Shown: one piece after another, positions 1 through 6,806 of the stretch | Position numbering within the stretch: the stretch's first letter is position 1 | Layout of the letters: each line of letters starts with the position of its first letter | NCBI GenBank assembly: GCA_026392325.1 | Contig: JAPLCH010000195.1 | Coordinates: forward strand, 1 to 7,880 | Length of the DNA: 7,880 bases | Reading direction: 5' to 3' | Source: Solirubrobacterales bacterium | GTDB lineage: Bacteria > Actinomycetota > Thermoleophilia > Solirubrobacterales > Solirubrobacteraceae | Translations under genes and position numbers: made by a program | The notes under the pieces: model-generated | The model's database searches: none | What the model was told of the DNA's origin: nothing | Seen by the model: only the letters and a program-made list of their open reading frames with translations

Positions 1-148
1 TCCCGCTCTCATCGATTGAGCAGCCGCCCATCAGCCGCTCATCAAAGGCAAAGTCGCCAAGCAGATTGAGCACTCCCACTGCAGAACTTGTGATCTCTGG
101 GCCAATACCGTCCCCTGGAAGGAGAACGATGTTCTTCGACGCGCTCAC
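1..148 (-). CDS. leuB: 3-isopropylmalate dehydrogenase, N-terminal 49 codons (runs off left edge)
   Basis: LeuB oxidatively decarboxylates 3-isopropylmalate to 2-ketoisocaproate with NAD+ in the cytoplasm, the third dedicated step of leucine synthesis. Only the first 49 codons are in the window. The translation begins VSASKNIVLLPGDGIGPEIT, with the PGDGIGPE signature of isopropylmalate/isocitrate dehydrogenases at residues 11-18. GGCSIDESG follows at about 41-49 and is typical of LeuB rather than isocitrate dehydrogenase. The start is a GTG at 148-146 that overlaps the leuD stop in a GTGA arrangement. No purine-rich ribosome binding site is visible upstream of this GTG, so initiation probably depends on ribosomes finishing leuD. 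The place after leuCD supports the call. The rest of the gene lies outside the window, so completeness cannot be judged. Confidence 0.93.
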   Translation of the reverse strand, partial: MSASKNIVLLPGDGIGPEITSSAVGVLNLLGDFAFDERLMGGCSIDESG

Positions 149-705
149 AGTGATGTTGTGGCGACGTGGCTGAGTTCGCGGTCCTGCTCATAACGGCTGA
201 TCGCGTCAACCTGATTGAGCGTGATGGCTACATCATCAAGCCCGCCCAAAAGGCGGTCCCTGATGTCCGATTCGATCTCAAATAACTCGGTACGGCCACC
301 AAACCGAACCTCCTGCTCGACAAGGTCAATCTCAGCCTCCGAGGCACCCATCAAAGCCCGAATGGCCTCCTCGGGAAGGATTACTGGCAGAAGGCCTACC
401 TTGGTGCAGTTGGAGTAGAAAATGTCCGCGAAGCTTGAGGCCACGATCGCACGGAATCCATAATCCTCAAGCGCCCACGGAGCGTGCTCACGCGACGACC
501 CGCAACCGAAATTCCGACCTGCAACCAGAATCGGATTGACCGGAAGATCCCAATCGGGCTCCTTGGCCCAATCGTAGAAAAGAAAGTCGCCAAACCCAGT
601 CCGCTCGATCCTTTTCAGAAACTGCTTGGGAATGATCTGATCCGTGTCCACATCAGACCGGTCCAGAACGCTGACTCCACCACTGCTCACATTGACCGCT
701 TCCAT
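145..705 (-). CDS. leuD: 3-isopropylmalate dehydratase small subunit
   Basis: LeuD pairs with LeuC to form isopropylmalate isomerase, which converts 2-isopropylmalate to 3-isopropylmalate through a dehydrated intermediate. LeuD supplies the swivelling domain that completes the active site. Visible family marks, numbered from the ATG at 705, are DVDTDQIIPKQF (18-29), RTGFG (35-39) and NFGCGSSREHAPWAL (65-79), the substrate-contacting loop. Its 186 residues are near the usual ~200. Three in-frame ATGs lie at 717, 708 and 705. The 717 start has no ribosome binding site and would add three residues before the paired methionines. The 705 start has GGGG six bases upstream and forms TGATG with the leuC stop. 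The 708 start would form ATGA. I chose 705, but 708 is almost equally good. The 3' end overlaps leuB by 4 bases. Confidence 0.95.
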   Translation of the reverse strand: MEAVNVSSGGVSVLDRSDVDTDQIIPKQFLKRIERTGFGDFLFYDWAKEPDWDLPVNPILVAGRNFGCGSSREHAPWALEDYGFRAIVASSFADIFYSNCTKVGLLPVILPEEAIRALMGASEAEIDLVEQEVRFGGRTELFEIESDIRDRLLGGLDDVAITLNQVDAISRYEQDRELSHVATTSL

Positions 706-2078
706 CATGAACCCCATTCTCTAATGTCGACAAACCGTCCTTCAATTGCTGCGGCAGCGGCCATCTGCGGAGAAACCAGATGCGTCCTCCCACCCTTGCC
801 CTGACGTCCCTCAAAGTTCCGGTTTGAGGTTGATGCGCAGCGTTCGCCGGGCGAAAGTGTGTCCGGGTTCATCCCGAGACACATTGAGCAGCCGGCTCCA
901 CGCCAATCGAATCCAGCAGAACGGAAGATCTCATCGAGCCCCTCCGCCTCGGCTTGCGCCTTTATCTTGGCTGAACCTGGGACCACCATGGCACTCACTG
1001 TGGAAGCAACTTGACGGCCCTTCACAACCTCAGCCGCAGACCTAAGGTCGCCTATCCGAGAGTTGGTGCACGACCCGATGAACACACGATCCAACGCAAT
1101 GTCTTCGATGGCCGTCCCAGCGGAAAGCCCCATGTACTCAAGCGCCCGCTCTTCACCTTCGTCTCTTGGTATGGGAACCGCGGAGCCGACCCCAATAACC
1201 ATGCTTGGGGTCGTGCCCCAGCTGACCTGGGGTGAAATCGCTGATGCGTCAACAACCATTTCCTTGTCGAAATGGGCGCCCTCGTCCGTCTTGAGTTCGC
1301 TCCAACGCAGCTTGGCTGCCTCGAGATCCTCAGGGGCTCCCGGCTGGTCCTTGGTAAACCAAGCAAAAGTGGTCTCGTCCGGAGCGATCATCCCCGCACG
1401 TCCCCCACCCTCAATTGTCATGTTGCAGACGGTCATGCGCCCTTCCATAGAGAGAGCTTCGATGGCAGGTCCGGAGAACTCAACAACGTGACCTGAAGCC
1501 CCGTCCACACCCATCTGACCGATCGTCGCAAGGATCAGATCCTTCGCGGTAACGCCGAATCCAAGCGCACCCTCGTATCTGATCCGCATGCTCTTGGGCT
1601 TCTGCTGCACCATCGTCTGGGAGGCGAGAACGTGCTCTACCTCGCTGGTGCCAATACCGAAGGCTAACGCTCCAAACGCCCCGTGCGTCGCGGTGTGGCT
1701 GTCTCCACAAACGATCGTCATCCCCGGCTGGGTGACTCCAATCTCGGGCCCGATCACATGAACGATCCCCTCGCGCCCTGAACCGATAGAGAACACTGGT
1801 ACCCCGAACTCGGCGCAGTTGGTTTCAAGCTTCTCAACCTGTTTCCGCGAAAGAGCGTCCTTGATCATCGATGCAGAGCTGGTCCCGTCGGTCGGAACAT
1901 TGTGGTCGGCTGTGGCGAGCGTCCTGTCAGGTCGACGCACGGTGCGACCTGCCAAGCGGAGCCCCTCAAAAGCTTGAGGACTGGTCACTTCGTGGACGAG
2001 GTGCAGGTCTATCCAGATCAGGCCAGGAGCAACCTCATGTTGCTCCCAAATCTTGTCGAACAGTGAGGTGGGCGTCAC
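705..2078 (-). CDS. leuC: 3-isopropylmalate dehydratase large subunit
   Basis: LeuC is the aconitase-family, [4Fe-4S]-containing large subunit of isopropylmalate isomerase and acts with LeuD in the cytoplasm. The 457-residue length is close to the usual 460-470. The three cluster cysteines are at 337 (in IGSCTNS), 397 and 400 (in GAGCSMCLGMNPD), with the spacing known for E. coli LeuC. The N-terminal LHLVHEVTSPQAFEGLR, CGDSHTATHGAFGALAFGIG (124-143) and STSNRNFEGRQG (417-428) are classic LeuC/aconitase blocks. The start is GTG at 2078-2076, overlapping the leuA stop as GTGA. An AAGGG element lies 6 bases before the GTG, so initiation could be both direct and coupled. The separate LeuC and LeuD chains, with no fusion, are the normal bacterial isopropylmalate arrangement. 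No disrupted motif was seen. Confidence 0.97.
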   Translation of the reverse strand: MTPTSLFDKIWEQHEVAPGLIWIDLHLVHEVTSPQAFEGLRLAGRTVRRPDRTLATADHNVPTDGTSSASMIKDALSRKQVEKLETNCAEFGVPVFSIGSGREGIVHVIGPEIGVTQPGMTIVCGDSHTATHGAFGALAFGIGTSEVEHVLASQTMVQQKPKSMRIRYEGALGFGVTAKDLILATIGQMGVDGASGHVVEFSGPAIEALSMEGRMTVCNMTIEGGGRAGMIAPDETTFAWFTKDQPGAPEDLEAAKLRWSELKTDEGAHFDKEMVVDASAISPQVSWGTTPSMVIGVGSAVPIPRDEGEERALEYMGLSAGTAIEDIALDRVFIGSCTNSRIGDLRSAAEVVKGRQVASTVSAMVVPGSAKIKAQAEAEGLDEIFRSAGFDWRGAGCSMCLGMNPDTLSPGERCASTSNRNFEGRQGKGGRTHLVSPQMAAAAAIEGRFVDIREWGS

Positions 2079-3631
2079 GGGGTTCCCTTCAGGTCGGAGG
2101 TAATTGGAAGTTCAGCACGGCTGACTGCATTTGAGAGTGCCCTGATGTAGGCCCTCGCAGCAGCTTCAACAACATCATTTGCGACTGCCTGCCCTGCGCC
2201 GGTCACTCCGTTCAGATCAATCACAACGGAGGTCTCACCGAGGGCATCCTCCCCCGCGGTAACCGCGTCAACTCTGAACTCGCGCAGGGCTGGAGCAAGT
2301 CCACATGCATTCGAGAGCGCTTGGAACAAGGCGTCAAACGTTCCGTCACCAGTTGCTTCGCCGGCTGCACTATTGCCGTCTGGAAGCTTGACTGAAACCG
2401 TCGCAACGGGAGACTCGCCACTTCCTGTGTGGACCTTGAATGACTCGAGCGCGAACCCGGCCTCGTCGTGGCGGATTTCGTCGGTGACGAGCGCTTCAAG
2501 ATCCATGGCTGTGACTTGCTTCTTTCGGTCCGCAATCTCCTTAAACCGCTTGAAAGCCTGATTGAGAGCCTGGCCCTCAACGCTGTAGCCCAACTGCGAG
2601 AGTGCATCTGCAAGTGCATGCCTTCCGGAGTGCTTACCCAGCACGAGCGAATTGGCGTCAAGGCCGATGCTTCTCGCATCCATGATCTCGTAGGTAGTGC
2701 GCTCCTTGAGCACGCCATCCTGATGAATTCCAGACTCGTGGGCAAAAGCGTTCCTTCCCACAACCGCCTTGTTCGGCTGGACCGCATAACCCGTCAGCCT
2801 GCTGACAAGACGGCTTGTCTTTGCGATTTCCTCTGTGTTGCAGTTGGTGAACAGACCGCCATAAGCATCACCTCTGGTTTTGAGGAGCATCACTACCTCT
2901 TCAAGTGCGGCATTGCCCGCGCGTTCACCGAGCCCGTTGATGGCGCATTCAATCTGGCGCGCACCGGCCGTCGCTCCCGCCACCGAATTGGCAACGGCCA
3001 GCCCGAGGTCGTTATGACAGTGAACTGAAACCACTACGTCTCTGAGCTGGGGAACAAGTTCGTACAAACGGGCGAGATAGGCCTCGTACTCATCTGGCGT
3101 TGTGTAGCCAACGGTGTCAGGAATGTTGATGGTCGTGGCTCCCTCCTCAACGGCAACAGCGCAAACCTCGGCGGTGAACTCAATATCCGCACGCGTCGCA
3201 TCCATCGGGGAAAACTCAACGTCTTCACAAAGTCCTCGGGCGTGCACAACTGCGGCCCTCGCCTGTCCCAAGACATCTTCCCTCGTTGTTTGGAGCTGGT
3301 GAATGATGTGTATGTCTGAGGTCGAAATGAAGGTATGGATCCTGGGGCGCGCAGCAAAACGAACCGATTCCCACGCAGCATCAATGTCCCCCTTGTGGGT
3401 TCGTGCAAGCCCAGCGATGATCGGGCCTTCAACCTGCTGAGCGATTGAGCGGACGGCTTCCGAATCACCAGGGCTGGTGATTGGGAACCCAGCCTCAATC
3501 ACATCAACACCGAGCCGTGCCAGCTGATGGGCGATCTCCAGCTTTTCAGCCGTATTGAGCGAGATCCCGGGAGATTGCTCCCCGTCTCTCAATGTCGTGT
3601 CAAAGATGAGTACTTGCTTTGGGTCCTTCAT
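2075..3631 (-). CDS. leuA: 2-isopropylmalate synthase, type 1 (E. coli-like)
   Basis: LeuA condenses acetyl-CoA with 2-ketoisovalerate to give 2-isopropylmalate, the committed and normally leucine-inhibited step. Numbered from the ATG at 3631, the catalytic barrel opens with FDTTLRDGEQSPG (about 10-22, metal-binding Asp11). It carries HCHND with metal ligands His204 and His206, and INGLGERAGNAALEEV beyond. HESGIHQDG and LGKHSGRHA mark the subdomain linker. About 130 C-terminal residues form the LeuA allosteric domain, so feedback inhibition by leucine is expected. Length is 518 residues against 523 in E. coli. The open frame extends 14 codons further, to 3673, but 3631 has AAAGGA nine bases upstream and matches family N-termini. 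Citramalate synthase (CimA) is the main alternative. The DGEQSPG motif and direct coupling to leuCDB favour LeuA. The gene is preceded by a possible leader/attenuator. Confidence 0.95.
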   Translation of the reverse strand: MKDPKQVLIFDTTLRDGEQSPGISLNTAEKLEIAHQLARLGVDVIEAGFPITSPGDSEAVRSIAQQVEGPIIAGLARTHKGDIDAAWESVRFAARPRIHTFISTSDIHIIHQLQTTREDVLGQARAAVVHARGLCEDVEFSPMDATRADIEFTAEVCAVAVEEGATTINIPDTVGYTTPDEYEAYLARLYELVPQLRDVVVSVHCHNDLGLAVANSVAGATAGARQIECAINGLGERAGNAALEEVVMLLKTRGDAYGGLFTNCNTEEIAKTSRLVSRLTGYAVQPNKAVVGRNAFAHESGIHQDGVLKERTTYEIMDARSIGLDANSLVLGKHSGRHALADALSQLGYSVEGQALNQAFKRFKEIADRKKQVTAMDLEALVTDEIRHDEAGFALESFKVHTGSGESPVATVSVKLPDGNSAAGEATGDGTFDALFQALSNACGLAPALREFRVDAVTAGEDALGETSVVIDLNGVTGAGQAVANDVVEAAARAYIRALSNAVSRAELPITSDLKGTP

Positions 3632-3640
3632 GGCGCTGAT

Positions 3641-3646
3641 TCCTTT
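3641..3646 (-). promoter_or_regulatory. leuA ribosome binding site
   Basis: AAAGGA on the minus strand, nine bases before the ATG at 3631. It decides the leuA start in favour of the internal ATG over the one at 3673, which would add 14 residues unlike family N-termini. Confidence 0.7.
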
Positions 3647-3675
3647 CCGCTCTTTATCTCGTGTTCCTTGCATGT

Positions 3676-3695
3676 GGCGGCAGTCAGCGGCCGCC
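3676..3695 (-). promoter_or_regulatory. GC-rich hairpin between candidate leader and leuA
   Basis: Perfect 6-bp stem (GGCGGC/GCCGCC) with an 8-base loop, about 45 bases before the leuA start. No U-run follows, so it is not a classical intrinsic terminator. One flank, CCGCT on the minus strand (3690-3686), can pair instead with AGCGG (3718-3714) in the preceding hairpin. This gives two mutually exclusive folds, as expected of an attenuator. The stems are visible in the sequence, but the regulatory role is inferred. Confidence 0.35.
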
Positions 3696-3700
3696 TCGCG

Positions 3701-3760
3701 TTATTCCCCGCTTAGCGGGGAAAACAGGAGAGAAATCGTTGGTTGAGCGAATCGTGCCAT
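3701..3760 (-). CDS. Candidate leu leader peptide (19 codons)
   Basis: A 19-codon frame starts at ATG 3760-3758 and ends at TAA 3703-3701, 70 bases before leuA. It reads MARFAQPTISLLFSPLSGE. It has adjacent leucines (CTC CTG) at residues 11-12 and a third (CTA, a rare codon in GC-rich genomes) at 16. The Leu-Leu pair lies just before a perfect 8-bp hairpin that spans the last codons, and a second hairpin follows. This is the geometry of ribosome-mediated attenuation, which is known for leucine operons in enterobacteria and proposed for actinobacterial leuA genes. Against it, three leucines in 19 is only modest enrichment, the Shine-Dalgarno is weak (AGG about 12 bases upstream), and there is no U-tract terminator. 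The start codon sits in the loop region of a small stem (3754-3768). Confidence 0.35.
   Translation of the reverse strand: MARFAQPTISLLFSPLSGE
3704..3722 (-). promoter_or_regulatory. Perfect 8-bp hairpin in the leuA leader
   Basis: TTCCCCGC and GCGGGGAA are perfect inverted arms around a 3-base loop. They overlap the last codons of the candidate leader peptide and end just before its TAA. The strong, short-loop stem is plain in the sequence. Without a T-run on either side it does not look like an intrinsic terminator. It may be a pause or anti-antiterminator stem, or a protein operator. Confidence 0.5.
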
Positions 3761-3768
3761 CGAGGCAC
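3754..3768 (-). promoter_or_regulatory. Small hairpin over the candidate leader start codon
   Basis: GTGCC and GGCAC form a 5-bp stem with a 5-base loop. On the minus strand the loop and first stem base contain the ATG of the candidate leader peptide. It is short enough to be chance and is recorded because it adjoins the other leader hairpins. Confidence 0.25.
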
Positions 3769-3783
3769 AGCCTAGCAGCGACA

Positions 3784-3805
3784 GACGTCTCCAACCGGGG
3801 ACGTC
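3784..3805 (-). terminator. Hairpin downstream of the permease, terminator-like without U-tract
   Basis: GACGTCTCC and GGGGACGTC (plus-strand reading) form a 9-bp stem with a 4-base loop, about 20 bases after the permease stop. Read as minus-strand RNA, one pair becomes a C-A mismatch. No T-run follows, so it would be at best a factor-dependent terminator, a pause site or an mRNA 3'-end stabiliser. Its position between permease and leuA suggests a partial transcriptional boundary. Confidence 0.35.
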
Positions 3806-3825
3806 ACGCCGCCTGCCTGAAGCCG

Positions 3826-5331
3826 TCAGCTTTCAGCCAAAAGCGCCGGATCCGCCGTTTCGCGTTGGCTGTTGTTCACGAAGAAAGGACGGTGAGCGAA
3901 GTTTGCATAAGCCATAGCAACAACGCCCATCAGAAGCAGACCAACACCGATGACGAACGGAAGCCCAATTCCAAAGATGGCTTCGCCACTTCCATTGGCG
4001 GGATCCACATATTCGATGCAGGCCTTAACAAAAACACCGGTTAGAGCAAGCGCTCCAAGAAACGGCAGGAGCCCGACGAGCACGAAGTTCTTCAGCGACT
4101 TCCGGAGCTCGTGCCTGAAATACCAAACACAGGCGTAACCCGTCAATCCGTAGTAGAAGCAGACCAGAAATCCGCAACCTGTCAGCGAATCAGCAAGAAC
4201 ATTCTGTGAAAGGAGATTGACGACTACGAACCAGATAACCGAGAGCACCCCAAAGATGATCGTCGCATGCCCTGGGGTCTGATGCTTCCGGTGTACCTCT
4301 CCAAAGTAGCTTGGGATCGCGGCCTTCCTGGCCATCGAAAGCGCCGTGCGTGCCGCTGGGAGGATTGTCGTCTGTGTCGCGGCGGCTGAAGAGGTGAGAA
4401 CCGCGATGATAAGCAGCTTGTCAAGTGGTGATCCAAACACCGCCGTGCCCAGGCCGCCGCCGAAGACTTCTGACGAGTGAGCGTCTGAACCCAAGTAATC
4501 CGCTCCCGCAAAAGCCTGCGCCGAAACCGTCACGATGACATAGATGAGCAGCAGAAGGACGGTTGAAAGTACCGCCGCCTTGCCAGGTGCATTAGCTCCG
4601 TCAACCGTTTCTTCGTTGACCGACACGCCAGAGTCCCAACCCCAATAGAGGAATACACCAAGAAGAAGGCCGTCCAACATTGGCGCGGAACCAACTGAGA
4701 ACGGATTTAGCCACTCGAGACTTGGGTGAATGGCGTGGAACCCGGCTCCACCGGCCGTGCCTCCGTAAACCTTGACCAAAGCAACCACAGAAAATGCAAG
4801 GAGCGTGACTATTTCTGCCAGAAGAAGGCCTTGCTGCGTACGCGCCGACGCCTCAATCCCGATGTAACAGATTGCCGACATCACAACTATCCAGACCACC
4901 CCAATTACGGTGACCCAGAGCGTCGACTGACTGACCCCGACCAAGTCGAGCGAATATGCGCCGGCAATCTGCGATTGGGTCGCCATGACGACCAGATCAG
5001 CGAGCAAGAGTCCCCATCCGGCGATCCACCCCAGATGTGGCCCGAAAGCCTTTGTTACCCATGAAAAAGTGGTACCCGCGTCAGTATCGGCCTTGTTCAT
5101 CCACCGATACGCAAACGCGACAAAAAACATCGGCACGAAGCTCACGAGCATCACTGCCGGAGCATGGAGACCTACTCCCCCGATGGCCACGATCAGCCCA
5201 ATTGTCGTGGCGAGGCTGAAACCGGGCGCAGTTGAAGCCACCCCGATGACAACGTTTGAAACAAAAGTGATCGCGTTCTTCTTCATCTGCGGCTGTTCAC
5301 CTGACTGCTGTGGCGCTGTTGCTGCTCCCAT
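3826..5331 (-). CDS. APC-superfamily amino acid/amine permease
   Basis: A 501-residue integral membrane transporter, probably importing an amino acid or polyamine by ion or proton coupling. Twelve hydrophobic segments can be placed at about 21-50, 57-76, 100-120, 138-158, 167-188, 217-236, 253-275, 303-325, 356-376, 380-404, 415-437 and 453-477, the usual APC count. The first segment holds GVASTAPGFSLA (30-41), the unwound substrate-binding helix motif typical of this family in actinobacteria. NEETVDGANAPGKA (239-252) is the conserved loop after segment 6. Both termini are hydrophilic and there is no signal peptide. The start at 5331 has GGGGAG six to seven bases upstream. An internal ATG at 5286 has a poorer site. 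The gene follows the FAD oxidoreductase by 68 bases, suggesting they share a substrate. The exact substrate cannot be read from the sequence. Confidence 0.9.
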   Translation of the reverse strand: MGAATAPQQSGEQPQMKKNAITFVSNVVIGVASTAPGFSLATTIGLIVAIGGVGLHAPAVMLVSFVPMFFVAFAYRWMNKADTDAGTTFSWVTKAFGPHLGWIAGWGLLLADLVVMATQSQIAGAYSLDLVGVSQSTLWVTVIGVVWIVVMSAICYIGIEASARTQQGLLLAEIVTLLAFSVVALVKVYGGTAGGAGFHAIHPSLEWLNPFSVGSAPMLDGLLLGVFLYWGWDSGVSVNEETVDGANAPGKAAVLSTVLLLLIYVIVTVSAQAFAGADYLGSDAHSSEVFGGGLGTAVFGSPLDKLLIIAVLTSSAAATQTTILPAARTALSMARKAAIPSYFGEVHRKHQTPGHATIIFGVLSVIWFVVVNLLSQNVLADSLTGCGFLVCFYYGLTGYACVWYFRHELRKSLKNFVLVGLLPFLGALALTGVFVKACIEYVDPANGSGEAIFGIGLPFVIGVGLLLMGVVAMAYANFAHRPFFVNNSQRETADPALLAES

Positions 5332-5399
5332 TTGGCTCTCCCCCTCTTAGTGGACCATTGGAATGATTCGAAGATACTCCTGAGCCCGGCACAACGGGG

Positions 5400-6800
5400 T
5401 TACCTGCCGATGCGGTAGCCAAGCCGATCAGGAATGCCCGCCAAACCCCTGGCAAGGGCGCCAGCCGATGCCCCCCGCTCCCCCGCGCGCTCCTGTGAGT
5501 CAATCCCGCGTCTGATCAACTCACCGCCCCAGCGTCTAAATGGCTCCGGTGGCAAGCGCTTTGGCGTGGACAGAAGCAGTGGGGCAGCACCATGATCGGG
5601 CCCGAACTCTCCAAGACTGAGATCGGCAAGGGCATCTCCGCAGAGCCGTGACGGGCCAACCCCATTTCCCGTATACCCAAATGCGGCATGCCATCCGGGT
5701 GCGAATGCCCTCAAGCCTGGAAGATGCCTTGGAGAAGCATCAACTGGCCCACCCCACGAGTGTGCAATCTCAACGCCCCCTAGCCCGGGGAAGAAACGAA
5801 CAAGGTCCTTCCTGACTTGCGCAACCACACCGGCATCAATCGAGTCGCGGGAAGAAGGCCTAACACCGCTGGCTATGCGCCCCCCACCCCAGCCAAAGAG
5901 AACACGACCATCAGGCGTTGGACGGAAGTAATGGACCAAGTGCCGGGCGTCTGTAACAGCGACACCGTCCCCCCAGCCCAAACTCTCAATCAGCTCTGGC
6001 ACGGGTTCGGTCATAACAATGTGGCTGGATGTCAGCGTCAGCTCCCGCTTCAGGCCTCTAAACGACGTCGAGCCAGCGCCAGCGGCCAGGATCCCCTGTG
6101 CTGCCTGGACAAGTCCGTCGGCTGTCCTTACCTGAACACCAGATGAGTTCGAGCTGAGCGCCGTGACGCGTGTCTGCTCAAAGAGCCGAACGCCAAGCTT
6201 GAGAAGCTCGCGCCGAAGTGCCATCGAAAGCCGTCCGGGATTGACCGTTGCAGCTCCAGGGACAATTGCGCCGTTTTCAAAGACGGGAGAGAAACACCGT
6301 TGGTTCACCTCATCTTTGGACAAGGGAACCAGAGCATCAGGGCGACTAATCGCTCGGCAAGCCTCAACGGCTTCGAGACCACGCCCGCAGTTGACGATCA
6401 TCTGTCCGACCGGCCGAAACCAAATGTCCTCTCCGGCCTCAGCTGCCCACCGGCCAATGTCAGCCACAGCATCCTCCGACGCCTTAAGGAGTCGAGCCGC
6501 CGGTGCCGAGCCAGACTCTTTGATCACTCTCGGCATCGCGTGCACAAGGGAGTCGGCGAAGCCGCCATTCCTGCCGCTTGGGCCTGTCCCACAGATCTCT
6601 GACTCGACGATGCAGATGGAGTCTGGGGGAACTCGCCTCGCCAGCGAAAGCGCCGCCCACATCCCAGTGAAGCCGCCTCCGACAATCACGTAAGAGAACT
6701 TCTTGGTGCCGCTCAGCCGTTCAGAAACCTCAGGCGCTCCGTTTGACTCCCACGCGTCCTTGAGCCACCACCCAAAAGCGTCGTGAGTGCCGGACCCCAT
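5400..6800 (-). CDS. FAD-dependent oxidoreductase, DAO family (amine/amino-acid oxidase-like)
   Basis: A 466-residue cytoplasmic flavoenzyme of the DAO fold, the group that includes glycine oxidase, DadA and gamma-glutamylputrescine oxidase PuuB. It presumably oxidises a C-N bond of an amine or amino acid. The dinucleotide-binding GGGFTG is at 41-46, followed by the ribose-binding acidic residue Glu66 in CIVES. GPSGRNGGF (73-81) is the FAD-contacting loop. ATVNPGRL (184-191) and the C-terminal SWGGPVDASPRHLPG (348-362) and FGYTGNGVGPS (374-384) complete the family pattern. The ~36-residue N-terminal arm rich in Trp is usual for PuuB-like members. It starts 6 bases after serA stops, with TAGGG as ribosome binding site, so it is probably cotranscribed with serA. 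The permease downstream suggests uptake of its substrate. Substrate specificity, and oxidase versus dehydrogenase action, are undetermined. Confidence 0.88.
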   Translation of the reverse strand: MGSGTHDAFGWWLKDAWESNGAPEVSERLSGTKKFSYVIVGGGFTGMWAALSLARRVPPDSICIVESEICGTGPSGRNGGFADSLVHAMPRVIKESGSAPAARLLKASEDAVADIGRWAAEAGEDIWFRPVGQMIVNCGRGLEAVEACRAISRPDALVPLSKDEVNQRCFSPVFENGAIVPGAATVNPGRLSMALRRELLKLGVRLFEQTRVTALSSNSSGVQVRTADGLVQAAQGILAAGAGSTSFRGLKRELTLTSSHIVMTEPVPELIESLGWGDGVAVTDARHLVHYFRPTPDGRVLFGWGGGRIASGVRPSSRDSIDAGVVAQVRKDLVRFFPGLGGVEIAHSWGGPVDASPRHLPGLRAFAPGWHAAFGYTGNGVGPSRLCGDALADLSLGEFGPDHGAAPLLLSTPKRLPPEPFRRWGGELIRRGIDSQERAGERGASAGALARGLAGIPDRLGYRIGR

Positions 6801-6806
6801 GTTGCC

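Noticed and set aside
2468..3028. Plus-strand open frame of 186 codons inside leuA
   Set aside because: It is antisense to the conserved LeuA catalytic core, has no recognisable domain and no supporting context. It is a shadow of a GC-rich gene.
3687..3694. GCGGCCGC 8-base palindrome
   Set aside because: It is part of the GC-rich leader hairpin flank. As a simple palindrome in GC-rich DNA it is not by itself evidence of a regulator site.
1..3760. Recurrent ATTGAGC octamer-like string on the plus strand (near 14, 64, 213, 3443, 3554)
   Set aside because: The occurrences fall at unrelated positions, mostly in coding sequence, with no regular spacing. They are consistent with shared codon use, not a repeat element.
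3769..3794. TTGGAG and TAGGCT as -35/-10 elements upstream of the candidate leader
   Set aside because: The spacer is only 14 bases, too short for a standard promoter, and the -35 overlaps the post-permease hairpin.
3661..4044. Plus-strand open frame spanning the leuA-permease intergenic region
   Set aside because: It runs antisense into the permease C-terminus, has low-complexity composition, no recognisable motif and no convincing ribosome binding site.
5332..5399. Possible promoter in the oxidoreductase-permease gap (TTGTGC, 17 bases, TCGAAT)
   Set aside because: It matches only 3/6 and 4/6 consensus positions, which is not enough to call. A good ribosome binding site for the permease explains the purine-rich end of the gap.
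6163..6693. Plus-strand open frame of 176 codons inside the FAD oxidoreductase
   Set aside because: It is antisense to a complete DAO-family gene, with composition rich in Arg, Ser and Pro as expected for a shadow frame.
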